Notes under the pieces: model-generated
Seen by the model: the letters and a program-made list of their open reading frames with translations, nothing else
What the model was told of the DNA's origin: nothing
Databases searched by the model: none
Position numbers and translations under genes: made by a program
Shown: piece by piece, positions 1-6,150 of the stretch
Position numbering within the stretch: the first letter of the stretch is position 1
Layout: the number at the start of each line of letters is the position of its first letter
Origin: an uncultured Ruminococcus sp.
GTDB lineage: Bacteria > Bacillota > Clostridia > Oscillospirales > Ruminococcaceae
Assembly: GCA_945867875.1 (NCBI GenBank)
Contig: CAMBJF010000140.1
Span: forward strand, 1 to 6,431
Length of the DNA stretch: 6,431 bases
Reading direction: 5' to 3'

Positions 1-28
1 AGTATATATACATACCAAATCTATCTTT

Positions 29-57
29 ATTTTACCACAGCCCGAGGATTTTGTCAA
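29..57 (-). promoter_or_regulatory. Sigma-A type promoter facing out of the left edge
   Basis: Read on the minus strand, TTGACA (52-57) is followed by a 17-base spacer and TAAAAT (29-34). The -35 is perfect and the -10 matches five of six consensus bases with ideal spacing. Transcription would run leftward out of the window, so the gene it serves is not visible. It lies just past the stop codon of the GHL10 lipoprotein gene, and no hairpin terminator is visible between them, so the next gene may receive read-through as well as its own transcript. Confidence 0.72.
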
Positions 58-79
58 TATCGGCGGAAAATATTTGTAA

Positions 80-1639
80 TTACTTTCTGAGATTGTCAAG
101 CTCTGCATTGACGGCGGCTGCGGCGGAGGGGTCGGGGACAAAAAGGGAATCGTATCTGAAAAATGCATAGCCTGCACCGTATATTTCCGTAAGGTCACGC
201 TGCCTTGCAAGGACATCGCTTGAAGCCACCCATTCATTGCTGCCCGAGCCTGCATATTTGTCCGATGTGCCAGATTTATACGCCGCAAGACCGATGACCA
301 GCTGAATGTCGGGGGCTGTTATGAGCTTTGACCACTTGTCCACAGTCTCGGCATATGGCTGGGCGGTGTTCTCGAAGCCAAAATAAACCTGCGGGCAGAT
401 ATAGTCGCAGCAGCCCGAAGTGCTGCACCAGGTGTAAATGTCGGCGTAGAGGTCATTGTAGTTATTATCCGTATTTCCCTGGGGAGATATTCCGAAAACG
501 GCTTTGGGATTGGCGGAATGAACGGTTTCATACATCTGTTTAACCATTTTTGTAACATTTTCACGCCGCCAGTCCGCAAGACCCAGCGATGTCCCGCTGG
601 CGGAATATGCGGTGCTGTCGAATGACGCATCGGTGGTGGGATAGAAATAGTCATCTATCTGAATGCCGTCTACGTCATAGGCGGTGAGTATCTCCCTTAT
701 ACCGTCGCAGATAAGGGAGACTGTCTCTGCATATGCAGGGTTAAGGTACCATCTTCCCGATGAATTTACAATGTATGTACCATTCTTTGAAGCATCATTG
801 TACCACTGACCTATCTTGTAATTTTCGGGATAGCTTTTCATCTGAGAATCGGTCGTAAGGCGCATGGGGTTTATCCAGGCGTGAATAGAAAGTCCACGGT
901 CGTGAGCGGACTTTACGGCGATCTTTAACGGGTCATAATCCCCTGTGAGACGGTCTCCCTTGGGGAAAAGTGAGGAATCATAATAGGCATCGCCGTAGAC
1001 CCTTGCCTGAAAATAAACGGTGTTGCAGCCGAGGGCGGAGATATTGTCAAAGCAGGCGTTCAGGGCGTCGGTGAACTCTGCTTCGCTTGCCCCACGCATA
1101 ATTCGGTCAAATTCAAGATAGGACACCCACATTCCTTTCTGACGGCTGAAATTAAGGGGATAATAGCCGCTCTGAGGGTAGTAGACTTCCGTCTGGGGCT
1201 GAGCTGCCGCAGAGGTTTCGGCGGCTGTGGGGATAGTCACGACGGTTATCTGTGGTGCTGTCTGAACTGCCTGTGTCGGGAGCGTTCCGGGAACAAATTC
1301 GGTTTCTGATTTAGCTGTGGTTTCGGCAGAGCTTTCCCTTTCCGAAACGTTCGTCACAGTTTCGGAGATTGTTGTTTCCAAGGCAGATGTTGTCTCGGCT
1401 GATGTGTCGGAGGGCTCGTCGGGTAGTGAGACTGCGGATATGTATATAGATGTATCGGAGGATACCGATGTGCTGACGGTCGATGCAGTGGTATCTGAGG
1501 GGAAAGTTTCGGCTTCGGATATGACGTCGGTGTCGGTCTCGTAATAGCTGTCGGGAAGCTCGTCCGTCACCTGTGAGCAGCCGCAGGCAAGGAGCACAGC
1601 GGTCAAAAGTGCCGCAAATGATGCAGGATATCTTTTCAT
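80..1639 (-). CDS. Surface lipoprotein with glycosyl hydrolase-like 10 (GHL10/DUF187) domain
   Basis: Complete 519-residue protein. It begins with a lipoprotein signal: basic MKR, a hydrophobic stretch, then LLACGC, where Cys19 (lipobox LLAC) or Cys21 would be lipidated. Residues about 25-155 are a Ser/Thr/Glu/Ala-rich low-complexity stalk, probably disordered and spanning the cell wall. Residues about 165-519 are a GHL10 TIM-barrel-like domain (Pfam PF02638, COG1649, the family of Bacillus YngK and E. coli DigH/YddW), recognised by KGMWVSYLEF (168-177), HAWINPMR (253-260), DGIQIDDYFYP (324-334, with Asp329/Asp330 as candidate catalytic acids), FGISPQG (382-388) and DYICPQVYFGF (412-422). E. 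coli DigH cleaves peptidoglycan strands stripped of peptides, so a wall-glycan or other polysaccharide hydrolase role is a reasonable inference, but the substrate is unknown. The start is supported by the minus-strand ribosome site AAAGGACAGG (1644-1653) and the lipobox position. It has its own promoter, is apparently monocistronic and is divergent from rpsF. Confidence 0.9.
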   Translation of the reverse strand: MKRYPASFAALLTAVLLACGCSQVTDELPDSYYETDTDVISEAETFPSDTTASTVSTSVSSDTSIYISAVSLPDEPSDTSAETTSALETTISETVTNVSERESSAETTAKSETEFVPGTLPTQAVQTAPQITVVTIPTAAETSAAAQPQTEVYYPQSGYYPLNFSRQKGMWVSYLEFDRIMRGASEAEFTDALNACFDNISALGCNTVYFQARVYGDAYYDSSLFPKGDRLTGDYDPLKIAVKSAHDRGLSIHAWINPMRLTTDSQMKSYPENYKIGQWYNDASKNGTYIVNSSGRWYLNPAYAETVSLICDGIREILTAYDVDGIQIDDYFYPTTDASFDSTAYSASGTSLGLADWRRENVTKMVKQMYETVHSANPKAVFGISPQGNTDNNYNDLYADIYTWCSTSGCCDYICPQVYFGFENTAQPYAETVDKWSKLITAPDIQLVIGLAAYKSGTSDKYAGSGSNEWVASSDVLARQRDLTEIYGAGYAFFRYDSLFVPDPSAAAAVNAELDNLRK

Positions 1640-1680
1640 AACACCTGTCCTTTCATTATAAATGGTATTCTTTTAACTAA

Positions 1681-1710
1681 ATTATAACTCATTTTCCATA
1701 GCCTTGTCAA
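1681..1710 (-). promoter_or_regulatory. Consensus sigma-A promoter of the GHL10 lipoprotein gene
   Basis: On the minus strand, TTGACA (1705-1710) and TATAAT (1681-1686) are both perfect consensus hexamers separated by 18 bases. The predicted transcript starts near 1674, giving a leader of about 35 bases before the start codon at 1639. It is divergent from the rpsF promoter, and the two -35 boxes are about 98 bases apart. In the stretch between them (1711-1808) I see no gene and no clear operator. Confidence 0.82.
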
Positions 1711-1808
1711 TGGCGGAATATGGAAGAGAATGACGAAACGGGGAATATTTATGTATGTGAGTTAACGAAAAATTTACATATAAATTGTGCATCACAGAAT
1801 AAATCCCC

Positions 1809-1837
1809 TTGACAAAAGGGTTGACGGGTGATATAAT
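1809..1837 (+). promoter_or_regulatory. Consensus sigma-A promoter of the rpsF-ssb-rpsR operon
   Basis: TTGACA (1809-1814), a 17-base spacer and TATAAT (1832-1837) form a fully consensus strong promoter, as expected for a ribosomal protein operon. Transcription should start near 1843-1845, giving a leader of about 57 bases. A second TTGACG at 1821-1826 is too close to this -10 to act as its -35. Confidence 0.9.
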
Positions 1838-1846
1838 ATTTACTGT

Positions 1847-1893
1847 TATCCTCGTCCACACAAGAAAGTGCGGGCGTAATCCAAGAGGAGGTG
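1847..1893 (+). promoter_or_regulatory. rpsF leader with possible S6:S18-type regulatory fold and ribosome binding site
   Basis: The ribosome site AGAGGAGGTG (1884-1893) closely matches the 16S anti-Shine-Dalgarno and precedes the rpsF start codon at 1901. UCCUC at 1849-1853, at the very start of the transcript, can pair with GAGGA at 1885-1889 and so partly hide that site. Immediately inside, bases 1854-1859 can pair with 1868-1875 (GUC/GGC and CAC/GUG with a CG bulge at 1871-1872 and an 8-base loop). Bacterial rpsF leaders are known to bind the S6:S18 complex for feedback control. The fold here was drawn by hand, and the CCG bulge reported for the known motif is not evident, so the regulatory role is only a suggestion. 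Confidence 0.4.
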
Positions 1894-1900
1894 CTTATAA

Positions 1901-2191
1901 ATGGCAAAGTTAAACGAAACCTATGAAGCAATGGTAGTTTTCAGCCTGAAACAGGGTGAGGACGGCATCAAGGCTCTCACAGAGAAGTTCAAGGGTATGA
2001 TGGCAGAGGCAGGCTCTGTTGAGTCCGTTGACGAGTGGGGCAAGAAGAAGCTTGCTTACGAGATCGACGACCAGACAGAGGGCTACTATGTTCTCTACAC
2101 ATTCACATCTGCTCCCGATTTCCCCGCAGAGCTCGACCGTGTTCTCAAGATCACTGAGGGCGTAATGCGTTCACTTATCACTGTTAAGTGA
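1901..2191 (+). CDS. rpsF: 30S ribosomal protein S6
   Basis: Complete 96-residue S6, the usual family length. S6 binds S18 and the central domain of 16S rRNA in the platform of the 30S subunit. Recognisable family features are the N-terminal YEAMVVF strand (8-14), the DEWGKKKLAY block (44-53), GYYVLYTF (61-68) and the helix ending LDRVLKITEGVMRSLI (78-93), together giving the ferredoxin-like alpha/beta fold. The start is fixed by a near-perfect ribosome site seven bases upstream. Codon use is strongly biased, as expected for a highly expressed gene. It is the first gene of the conserved rpsF-ssb-rpsR operon, 46 bases ahead of ssb. Confidence 0.98.
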   Translation: MAKLNETYEAMVVFSLKQGEDGIKALTEKFKGMMAEAGSVESVDEWGKKKLAYEIDDQTEGYYVLYTFTSAPDFPAELDRVLKITEGVMRSLITVK

Positions 2192-2237
2192 TAAAGCTTT
2201 GGGCTGATATCATTTAGTTATAGGAGGCAGTTTTTTT

Positions 2238-2768
2238 ATGCTGAACAAGGTAATTCTTATGGGCAGACTTACTGCCGATCCCGAACTCCGTCAGACCCAG
2301 TCGGGAGTTAATTCCTGTAGATTCACAGTTGCTGTTGACAGAAACTTCGTCCCTCAGGGCGGAGAGAGACAAGCTGATTTCATCACCTGTATCGCCTGGA
2401 GACAGACAGCGGAATTTGTAAGCAGGTATTTTTCCAAGGGAAGAATGATCTGTGTAGAGGGAAATCTTCGCACAGGCTCTTATGATGACAGAAACCACCC
2501 CGATGTAAAGCATTATACAACTGATGTTTATGTCGATAACGTATATTTTGCAGGTGACAGACCTCAGAATAACGGACAGGGCGGCGGTTATCAGCAGCAG
2601 GGCGGATACAATAGCGGCTATAACAACAATTACAATCAGCAGAACAATTACGGCGGCAATGCTCCTCAGCAGCCTGCATATCAGCAGTCTGCGCCTGCTC
2701 CTTCAGTCTCTGTCGGAGACCTGAGCGACTTTGAGGAGGTCATCAGCGACAGTGACCTGCCGTTCTGA
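2238..2768 (+). CDS. ssb: Single-stranded DNA-binding protein SSB
   Basis: Complete 176-residue SSB, which coats single-stranded DNA as a tetramer and recruits replication and repair enzymes. Residues 1-107 form the OB fold: MLNKVILMGRLTADPELR, the FTVAVDR strand (29-35), DFITCIAWRQTAEF (47-60), KGRMICVEGNLRTGSY (67-82) and TTDVYVDNVYFAGDR (94-108). Residues about 109-158 are a flexible Gly/Gln/Asn/Tyr-rich linker followed by a Pro/Ala stretch. The acidic tail ends in DSDLPF, a variant of the DDDIPF tip that docks partner proteins, so the protein is full length. The ribosome site TAGGAGG (2221-2227) lies ten bases before the start. Its place between the genes for S6 and S18 is typical of Firmicutes and marks this as the main housekeeping SSB rather than a plasmid or phage copy. 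Confidence 0.98.
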   Translation: MLNKVILMGRLTADPELRQTQSGVNSCRFTVAVDRNFVPQGGERQADFITCIAWRQTAEFVSRYFSKGRMICVEGNLRTGSYDDRNHPDVKHYTTDVYVDNVYFAGDRPQNNGQGGGYQQQGGYNSGYNNNYNQQNNYGGNAPQQPAYQQSAPAPSVSVGDLSDFEEVISDSDLPF

Positions 2769-2815
2769 TGAAGCCTGACGGTCAATCATTATTCTAAAAT
2801 AAGGAGGTTTCATTC

Positions 2816-3064
2816 ATGGAAAAGGATAGAGAAAGAGCTCCCCGCGGCGCAAAGAGAACCCGTAAGAAGGTTTGCATGTTCTGCGCTGACAGAGTGGAGA
2901 AGATAGATTACAAGGATACTGCTAAGCTCAGAAAGTGCATGACAGAGCGTTCCAAGATTCTTCCCAGAAGAGTTACAGGTACCTGTGCATACCACCAGAG
3001 AGAACTTACAGTAGCTATCAAGAGAGCAAGACACATCGCTCTTCTTCCTTACGTTTCCGACTAA
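2816..3064 (+). CDS. rpsR: 30S ribosomal protein S18, cysteine-containing form
   Basis: Complete 82-residue S18, the partner of S6 in the 30S platform. Family features are the basic N-terminus, IDYKDTAKLRKCMTER (30-45), KILPRRVTGTCAYHQREL (47-64) and the C-terminal AIKRARHIALLPYV (67-80). Cys20-x2-Cys23 together with Cys57-x2-His60 resembles the zinc-ribbon 'C+' form known for several ribosomal proteins, S18 among them. Cys41 is an additional cysteine. Zinc binding is inferred from these residues only. The strong ribosome site AAGGAGG (2801-2807) is eight bases before the start. It is the last gene of the operon, followed by a terminator 29 bases after its stop codon. Confidence 0.98.
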   Translation: MEKDRERAPRGAKRTRKKVCMFCADRVEKIDYKDTAKLRKCMTERSKILPRRVTGTCAYHQRELTVAIKRARHIALLPYVSD

Positions 3065-3093
3065 TTTCAGAAACGAAAAATATACGATATGAC

Positions 3094-3136
3094 CGACCCG
3101 CTTTTGGACATTTCAAAAGCAGGTCGTTTTTTGTTT
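3094..3136 (+). terminator. Rho-independent terminator of rpsF-ssb-rpsR
   Basis: CGACC (3094-3098) and GCTTTTG (3100-3106) pair with CAAAAGC (3114-3120) and GGTCG (3122-3126), with one C/A mismatch and a 7-base loop. Six T residues follow (3127-3132), then GTTTG. This is a classical intrinsic terminator placed right after rpsR. Confidence 0.92.
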
Positions 3137-3147
3137 GTAAAATATCA

Positions 3148-3176
3148 TTGATTTATTAAATGCTGTATGCTATAAT
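3148..3176 (+). promoter_or_regulatory. Extended -10 promoter of the HD-GYP gene
   Basis: TTGATT (3148-3153) matches four of six -35 bases. A 17-base spacer ends in TGC directly before a perfect TATAAT (3171-3176), which makes an extended -10 element. It sits a dozen bases past the upstream terminator, so the gene is an independent unit. A second TATAAT at 3192-3197 has no clear -35 and is less likely. Confidence 0.7.
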
Positions 3177-3225
3177 TTAATATATTAAAGTTATAATTCC
3201 CAAAATAATGGAGATTTAACAGATT

Positions 3226-4923
3226 ATGGTGACGATATATTACACGGCGGCGCTGGCGCTGTCAGTGATTTTTTTTATGATACTGTGGTCAATGGGTCAT
3301 AATCAGAACATTCCGTCTCTGCTTATGGCTTTTACCTGCGTTATCATAAATAACGGAGCCTGTCTTGCGCTGTCGGCGGCAAAAAATGTTGATGAAGCAT
3401 TGCTTGCAAACAGGTTCGTATATCTTGCGGGAGTTTTTCTGCCCCTTTTTCTGCTTACTACCATATGCCAGCTGCTGCGGGTGCGGCTCAGTGATAAAAA
3501 GCTACTTGCAATGACGATAGTGAACATTATCGTGCTGTCCCTGACCTTCACCGCAGGCTATACCGACTGGTATTATAAAAAAATTTCCATCGACACTTCC
3601 GAGGGCTTTACACGGCTTGTAAAGGAATACGGCCCTCTGCACAACATATTTATTATCCTGCTTTTCTGCTATGTTGCGGCGATGATAGCTGTAATGACTG
3701 CGGCACTTTTTAAGCAGCAGAGGTGCTCATATAAATATGCTTCGGTGCTGCTGATATCTGTGGTAATAAGCTTTGGAAGTTATATGTTCCAGCGTGCTCT
3801 CGGACTGAAACTTGAGCTTACGGTTTACATTTATCTGCTTGAAGAGGTGGTCATACTCTTCATTCTCAGACGTATCGTGATGTACGATGTTTCGAGAATG
3901 GTTTCGGAGAATATCGAGCAGTCGGAGAACAGCGGCTATATCGTGTTTAACCGAAAAAAGCAGTTTATGGGGTGCAGCCCGGCTGCAAAGCGGTTTCTCC
4001 CCGAGCTTAAGAGCCTGCTCATCGACTACACTATCCCCGAGGAAAATGCTTATCTTTATGAAAATATTGCTCTTAATCTGAAAGATGAGAGCCGATATGT
4101 TTATTATCTCAAACGTGATGTTCGGGAGTTCAGAGTGACAGTTACCCCTGCCTATCGTGACAACAAGACCGAGTGGACGGGCTATATCGTTGAGATAACC
4201 GATGACACGGGTCAGAGAGACCACATTCATCTCCTTGATAATTACAACGAGGAGCTTTCAAAGTCCGTTAAGGAGCAGACTGCCCACATCAGGCAGATGC
4301 AGGACAGACTGATACTCGGTATGGCGGATATGGTCGAGGGCCGTGACAGCAGCACAGGCGGTCACATCAGGCGAACAAGCGACGTTATCGCCATTTTCAC
4401 CGACCAGCTCCGCAAGGGCGAGAGCGGAATGCAGTTTGACGAAGAGTTCCTTGAAAATGTTGTCAAAGCCGCACCTATGCACGACCTCGGAAAAATTGCA
4501 ATCGATGATTACGTTCTGAGAAAGCCCGGCAAATTTACCGATGAAGAATTTGCCATTATGAAGACCCATTCCGCAAAGGGCGCAGAGATCGTTCAGAAGA
4601 TACTTGACGGCACTGAATCTGAGAATTTTGCTAAAATCGCCCAGAACATAGCTCATTATCATCACGAAAAATGGAACGGCAAGGGCTATCCCGACGGACT
4701 TGCAGGCGAGGAGATACCCGTTGAAGCGAGAATTATGGCGCTTGCGGACGTTTTTGATGCGCTTGTGAGCAAGAGATGCTACAAGGACGCTATGGGCTAT
4801 GATGAGGCATTCAGGATAATCGAAAATTCCCTCGGCGAAAGCTTTGACCCTGTTCTCGGAAAAGAATTTCTGAAATGCCACCCGAAGCTTGAAGAATATT
4901 ACAAACAGTCTTTAAAATCATAA
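3226..4923 (+). CDS. Seven-transmembrane, PAS-like, HD-GYP domain protein; predicted cyclic di-GMP phosphodiesterase
   Basis: Complete 565-residue membrane protein. Residues 1-220 hold about seven hydrophobic segments (near 5-22, 31-50, 64-84, 93-113, 139-161, 171-190, 198-216), resembling the 7TM sensor module found at the N-terminus of some histidine kinases. Residues about 235-330 look like a PAS domain (GYIVFNRKKQFMGCSPAAKRF at its start) and 335-360 a short coiled linker. Residues about 362-560 are an HD-GYP domain with all expected metal residues: His380, His419-Asp420, His448, His479-His480 and Asp508, plus GYP at 487-489 and the FDP motif (540-542). HD-GYP enzymes hydrolyse cyclic di-GMP, usually to pGp or GMP; some prefer cyclic GMP-AMP. 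Ser376 occupies the place of the glutamate that adds a third metal in some members, suggesting a two-metal site. No kinase or GGDEF domain is present. The ribosome site GGAG (3210-3213) is rather distant and weak, suggesting modest expression. The activating signal is unknown. Confidence 0.9.
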   Translation: MVTIYYTAALALSVIFFMILWSMGHNQNIPSLLMAFTCVIINNGACLALSAAKNVDEALLANRFVYLAGVFLPLFLLTTICQLLRVRLSDKKLLAMTIVNIIVLSLTFTAGYTDWYYKKISIDTSEGFTRLVKEYGPLHNIFIILLFCYVAAMIAVMTAALFKQQRCSYKYASVLLISVVISFGSYMFQRALGLKLELTVYIYLLEEVVILFILRRIVMYDVSRMVSENIEQSENSGYIVFNRKKQFMGCSPAAKRFLPELKSLLIDYTIPEENAYLYENIALNLKDESRYVYYLKRDVREFRVTVTPAYRDNKTEWTGYIVEITDDTGQRDHIHLLDNYNEELSKSVKEQTAHIRQMQDRLILGMADMVEGRDSSTGGHIRRTSDVIAIFTDQLRKGESGMQFDEEFLENVVKAAPMHDLGKIAIDDYVLRKPGKFTDEEFAIMKTHSAKGAEIVQKILDGTESENFAKIAQNIAHYHHEKWNGKGYPDGLAGEEIPVEARIMALADVFDALVSKRCYKDAMGYDEAFRIIENSLGESFDPVLGKEFLKCHPKLEEYYKQSLKS

Positions 4924-4956
4924 AAACCGTCTGCAAAAATGCAGGCGGTTTTGTTT
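4922..4956. terminator. Bidirectional intrinsic terminator between convergent genes
   Basis: ACCGTCTGCA (4926-4935) pairs with TGCAGGCGGT (4940-4949) over ten base pairs, including one T-G wobble, around an AAAA loop. It is flanked by an A run on the left (4922-4926) and TTT-G-TTT on the right. Each strand therefore ends in a U-rich tail, so one hairpin can stop both the HD-GYP transcript and the leftward acetyltransferase/lipoprotein transcript. It begins within the HD-GYP stop codon and reaches the stop codon of the acetyltransferase gene. Confidence 0.92.
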
Positions 4957-5431
4957 ATATATCGAGAATGTAAATGGCTGAATCACGGTCAGGAAAGCTG
5001 TATTCAACGGGCAGTTCGGAAATGTCGATCTTGCGGAAGTCTGCCTTTTCATAAAATATGTGGGACTGCTTTGCGGCGGCGGGAGTGTCAAGGAAAATGT
5101 GCTTTACTCCGTGGCTTTTGGCAAAATCAAGCAGTGTCATATACAGCTTCAAGCCGATCTTCTGTGAGCGGTAGTCCTTGTGAACGAAAAATTTTTTCAG
5201 CACGGCATATCCGTCAGGCTTCATCATAAGCCCGATAGTGCCGATGAGCTTGTCATCATCAAGAGCTGTCCAAAACTCGCCGTCCTTGCCGCTGTAATTT
5301 GCTTTTATAGCTTTAAGGTCGGTCTGTTCGTCAAGGGTCAGCCCGATGTGGTTTTCGCCGTTCTAAATGCTCAGAATGAGGTCGATAATTTCATCGTCAT
5401 ACTTGCCGCAATAGGTTTCAATACGTATCAT
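4955..5431 (-). pseudogene. GNAT-family N-acetyltransferase interrupted by an in-frame amber codon
   Basis: The reading frame from ATG at 5429-5431 to TAA at 4955-4957 would give 158 residues, a normal length for a GNAT acetyltransferase, but codon 23 (5363-5365) is TAG. Before it the frame reads MIRIETYCGKYDDEIIDLIL, then SI, amber, NGEN. After it the frame stays open, continuing through LTLDEQTDLKAI and the core block KKFFVHKDYRSQKIGLKLY (ending in the acetyl-CoA loop QKIGLK) to SHIFYEKADFRKI. One base change restores CAG (Gln), which suits the family pattern LIL-x-IQN. The only in-frame restart is the ATG at 5225-5227. It would yield 90 residues without the first strands and helices, and it has no clear ribosome site. 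The original start has a modest GGGGTGG (5436-5442) and lies 14 bases after the lipoprotein stop codon, so the two genes are probably co-transcribed. Possible readings are a recent nonsense mutation, a sequencing error, or amber read-through. The substrate is unknown. Confidence 0.82.
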
Positions 5432-5445
5432 TTTTCCACCCCAAC

Positions 5446-6135
5446 TTAATTTTTCTCAATATCAAGCACACGTATAAGGTTGTTTACATCATCAAGAGGA
5501 AGATTGTTGATATAAATTCGGTCAGTTTTGAGCTTTACCCGAATTGTCTCTTCCTTTTCAAATGTATCATCGGCAGTATAGCTCAGCATTTCAAGAGTTT
5601 CATCAAGATTATCCGCCGCAAACCACAATGTCCTGCCGTCAGATGATGCCTTGGGGAAAAGGGACATATCATCAGGAACAAATGCGGCTTCAAGCTCTTC
5701 GGTGTACTCGCTTACGTGAATGGTGAGAGTGCCCTCAAACTCACGTTCATCAGAGGAAAAACGTGCCTGAAATGAGCTGTTGTCATTGGCAAACATCATC
5801 AGGCTGTTAAGTGTCCACCCCAAAAATTCGTCGCCGTTACTCAGCTCCACAGCTTCTCCGCTGCCATCTGCGGCACGGAATGTGAGGGACTCGCCATCTT
5901 TAAGTGGCAGGACTTTGTTCACGGCAGAGCCTGATGAGCTGTCCTGCTGTGATGCGGGGCTTTCTATGAAATATGTTGCTTTTTCGGAGAATTTTATCTC
6001 GGGCATCTCGTCCTCGGGGACTGTTGTAACTGCGGACACTGACACTGTTGTATCCGAAACTTCCGCTTCATTTTCTTCCTTTGCACAGCCGCACAGCAGT
6101 ATAATAAGCGCTATAGCCGCATATTTTGCTTTCAT
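5446..6135 (-). CDS. Small putative lipoprotein of unknown function
   Basis: Complete 229-residue protein that I do not recognise beyond its export signal. It starts MKAKYAAIALIILLCGCAKE, a short lipoprotein signal peptide with Cys17 as the likely lipidated residue (lipobox LCGC). Residues about 18-70 are acidic and Ser/Thr-rich, probably a disordered stalk similar in style to that of the GHL10 lipoprotein. Residues about 72-229 look like a compact mixed alpha/beta domain with alternating hydrophobic strands (for example EFEGTLTIHVSEY at 132-144 and TIRVKLKTDRIYI at 197-209), and no catalytic motif is apparent. The start is supported by AAAAGGAAG (6144-6152), which overlaps the stop codon of the upstream winged-helix gene. 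Spacing of 15 bases to that gene and 14 to the acetyltransferase gene suggests one operon. Confidence 0.82.
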   Translation of the reverse strand: MKAKYAAIALIILLCGCAKEENEAEVSDTTVSVSAVTTVPEDEMPEIKFSEKATYFIESPASQQDSSSGSAVNKVLPLKDGESLTFRAADGSGEAVELSNGDEFLGWTLNSLMMFANDNSSFQARFSSDEREFEGTLTIHVSEYTEELEAAFVPDDMSLFPKASSDGRTLWFAADNLDETLEMLSYTADDTFEKEETIRVKLKTDRIYINNLPLDDVNNLIRVLDIEKN

Positions 6136-6150
6136 ATGTACAACTTCCTT

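Noticed and set aside
2..11. Perfect palindrome GTATATATAC at the left edge
   Set aside because: A short AT-rich palindrome at the window end is common by chance. It could be an operator for the unseen leftward gene, but nothing else supports that.
1317..1544. Plus-strand open frame rich in Val, Ser and Glu
   Set aside because: It is the antisense of the Ser/Thr-rich stalk of the GHL10 lipoprotein. Its composition mirrors that low-complexity region, and no start signal supports it.
2573..2700. Repetitive Gly/Gln/Asn/Tyr coding stretch that could look like a repeat array
   Set aside because: This is the normal flexible linker of SSB, with irregular codons and no exact repeat unit.
3208..3219. 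Three-codon reading frame (ATG GAG ATT TAA) just before the HD-GYP start
   Set aside because: It consists of the ribosome binding site itself plus a chance stop codon, with no ribosome site of its own; a leader peptide is not supported.
4258..4881. Long minus-strand open frame (207 codons) opposite the HD-GYP domain
   Set aside because: It lies fully antisense to a strongly conserved coding region, has no ribosome site or recognisable protein features, and reflects the codon bias of the real gene. The 167-codon frame at 3727-4230 is rejected for the same reason.
2766..5226. A 16-base sequence, TGATGAAGCCTGACGG, at 2766-2781 (plus) and again at 5211-5226 (minus)
   Set aside because: The match stops sharply on both sides, one copy spans the ssb stop codon and the other is inside the acetyltransferase coding frame, and there are no further copies. 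It is most likely chance.
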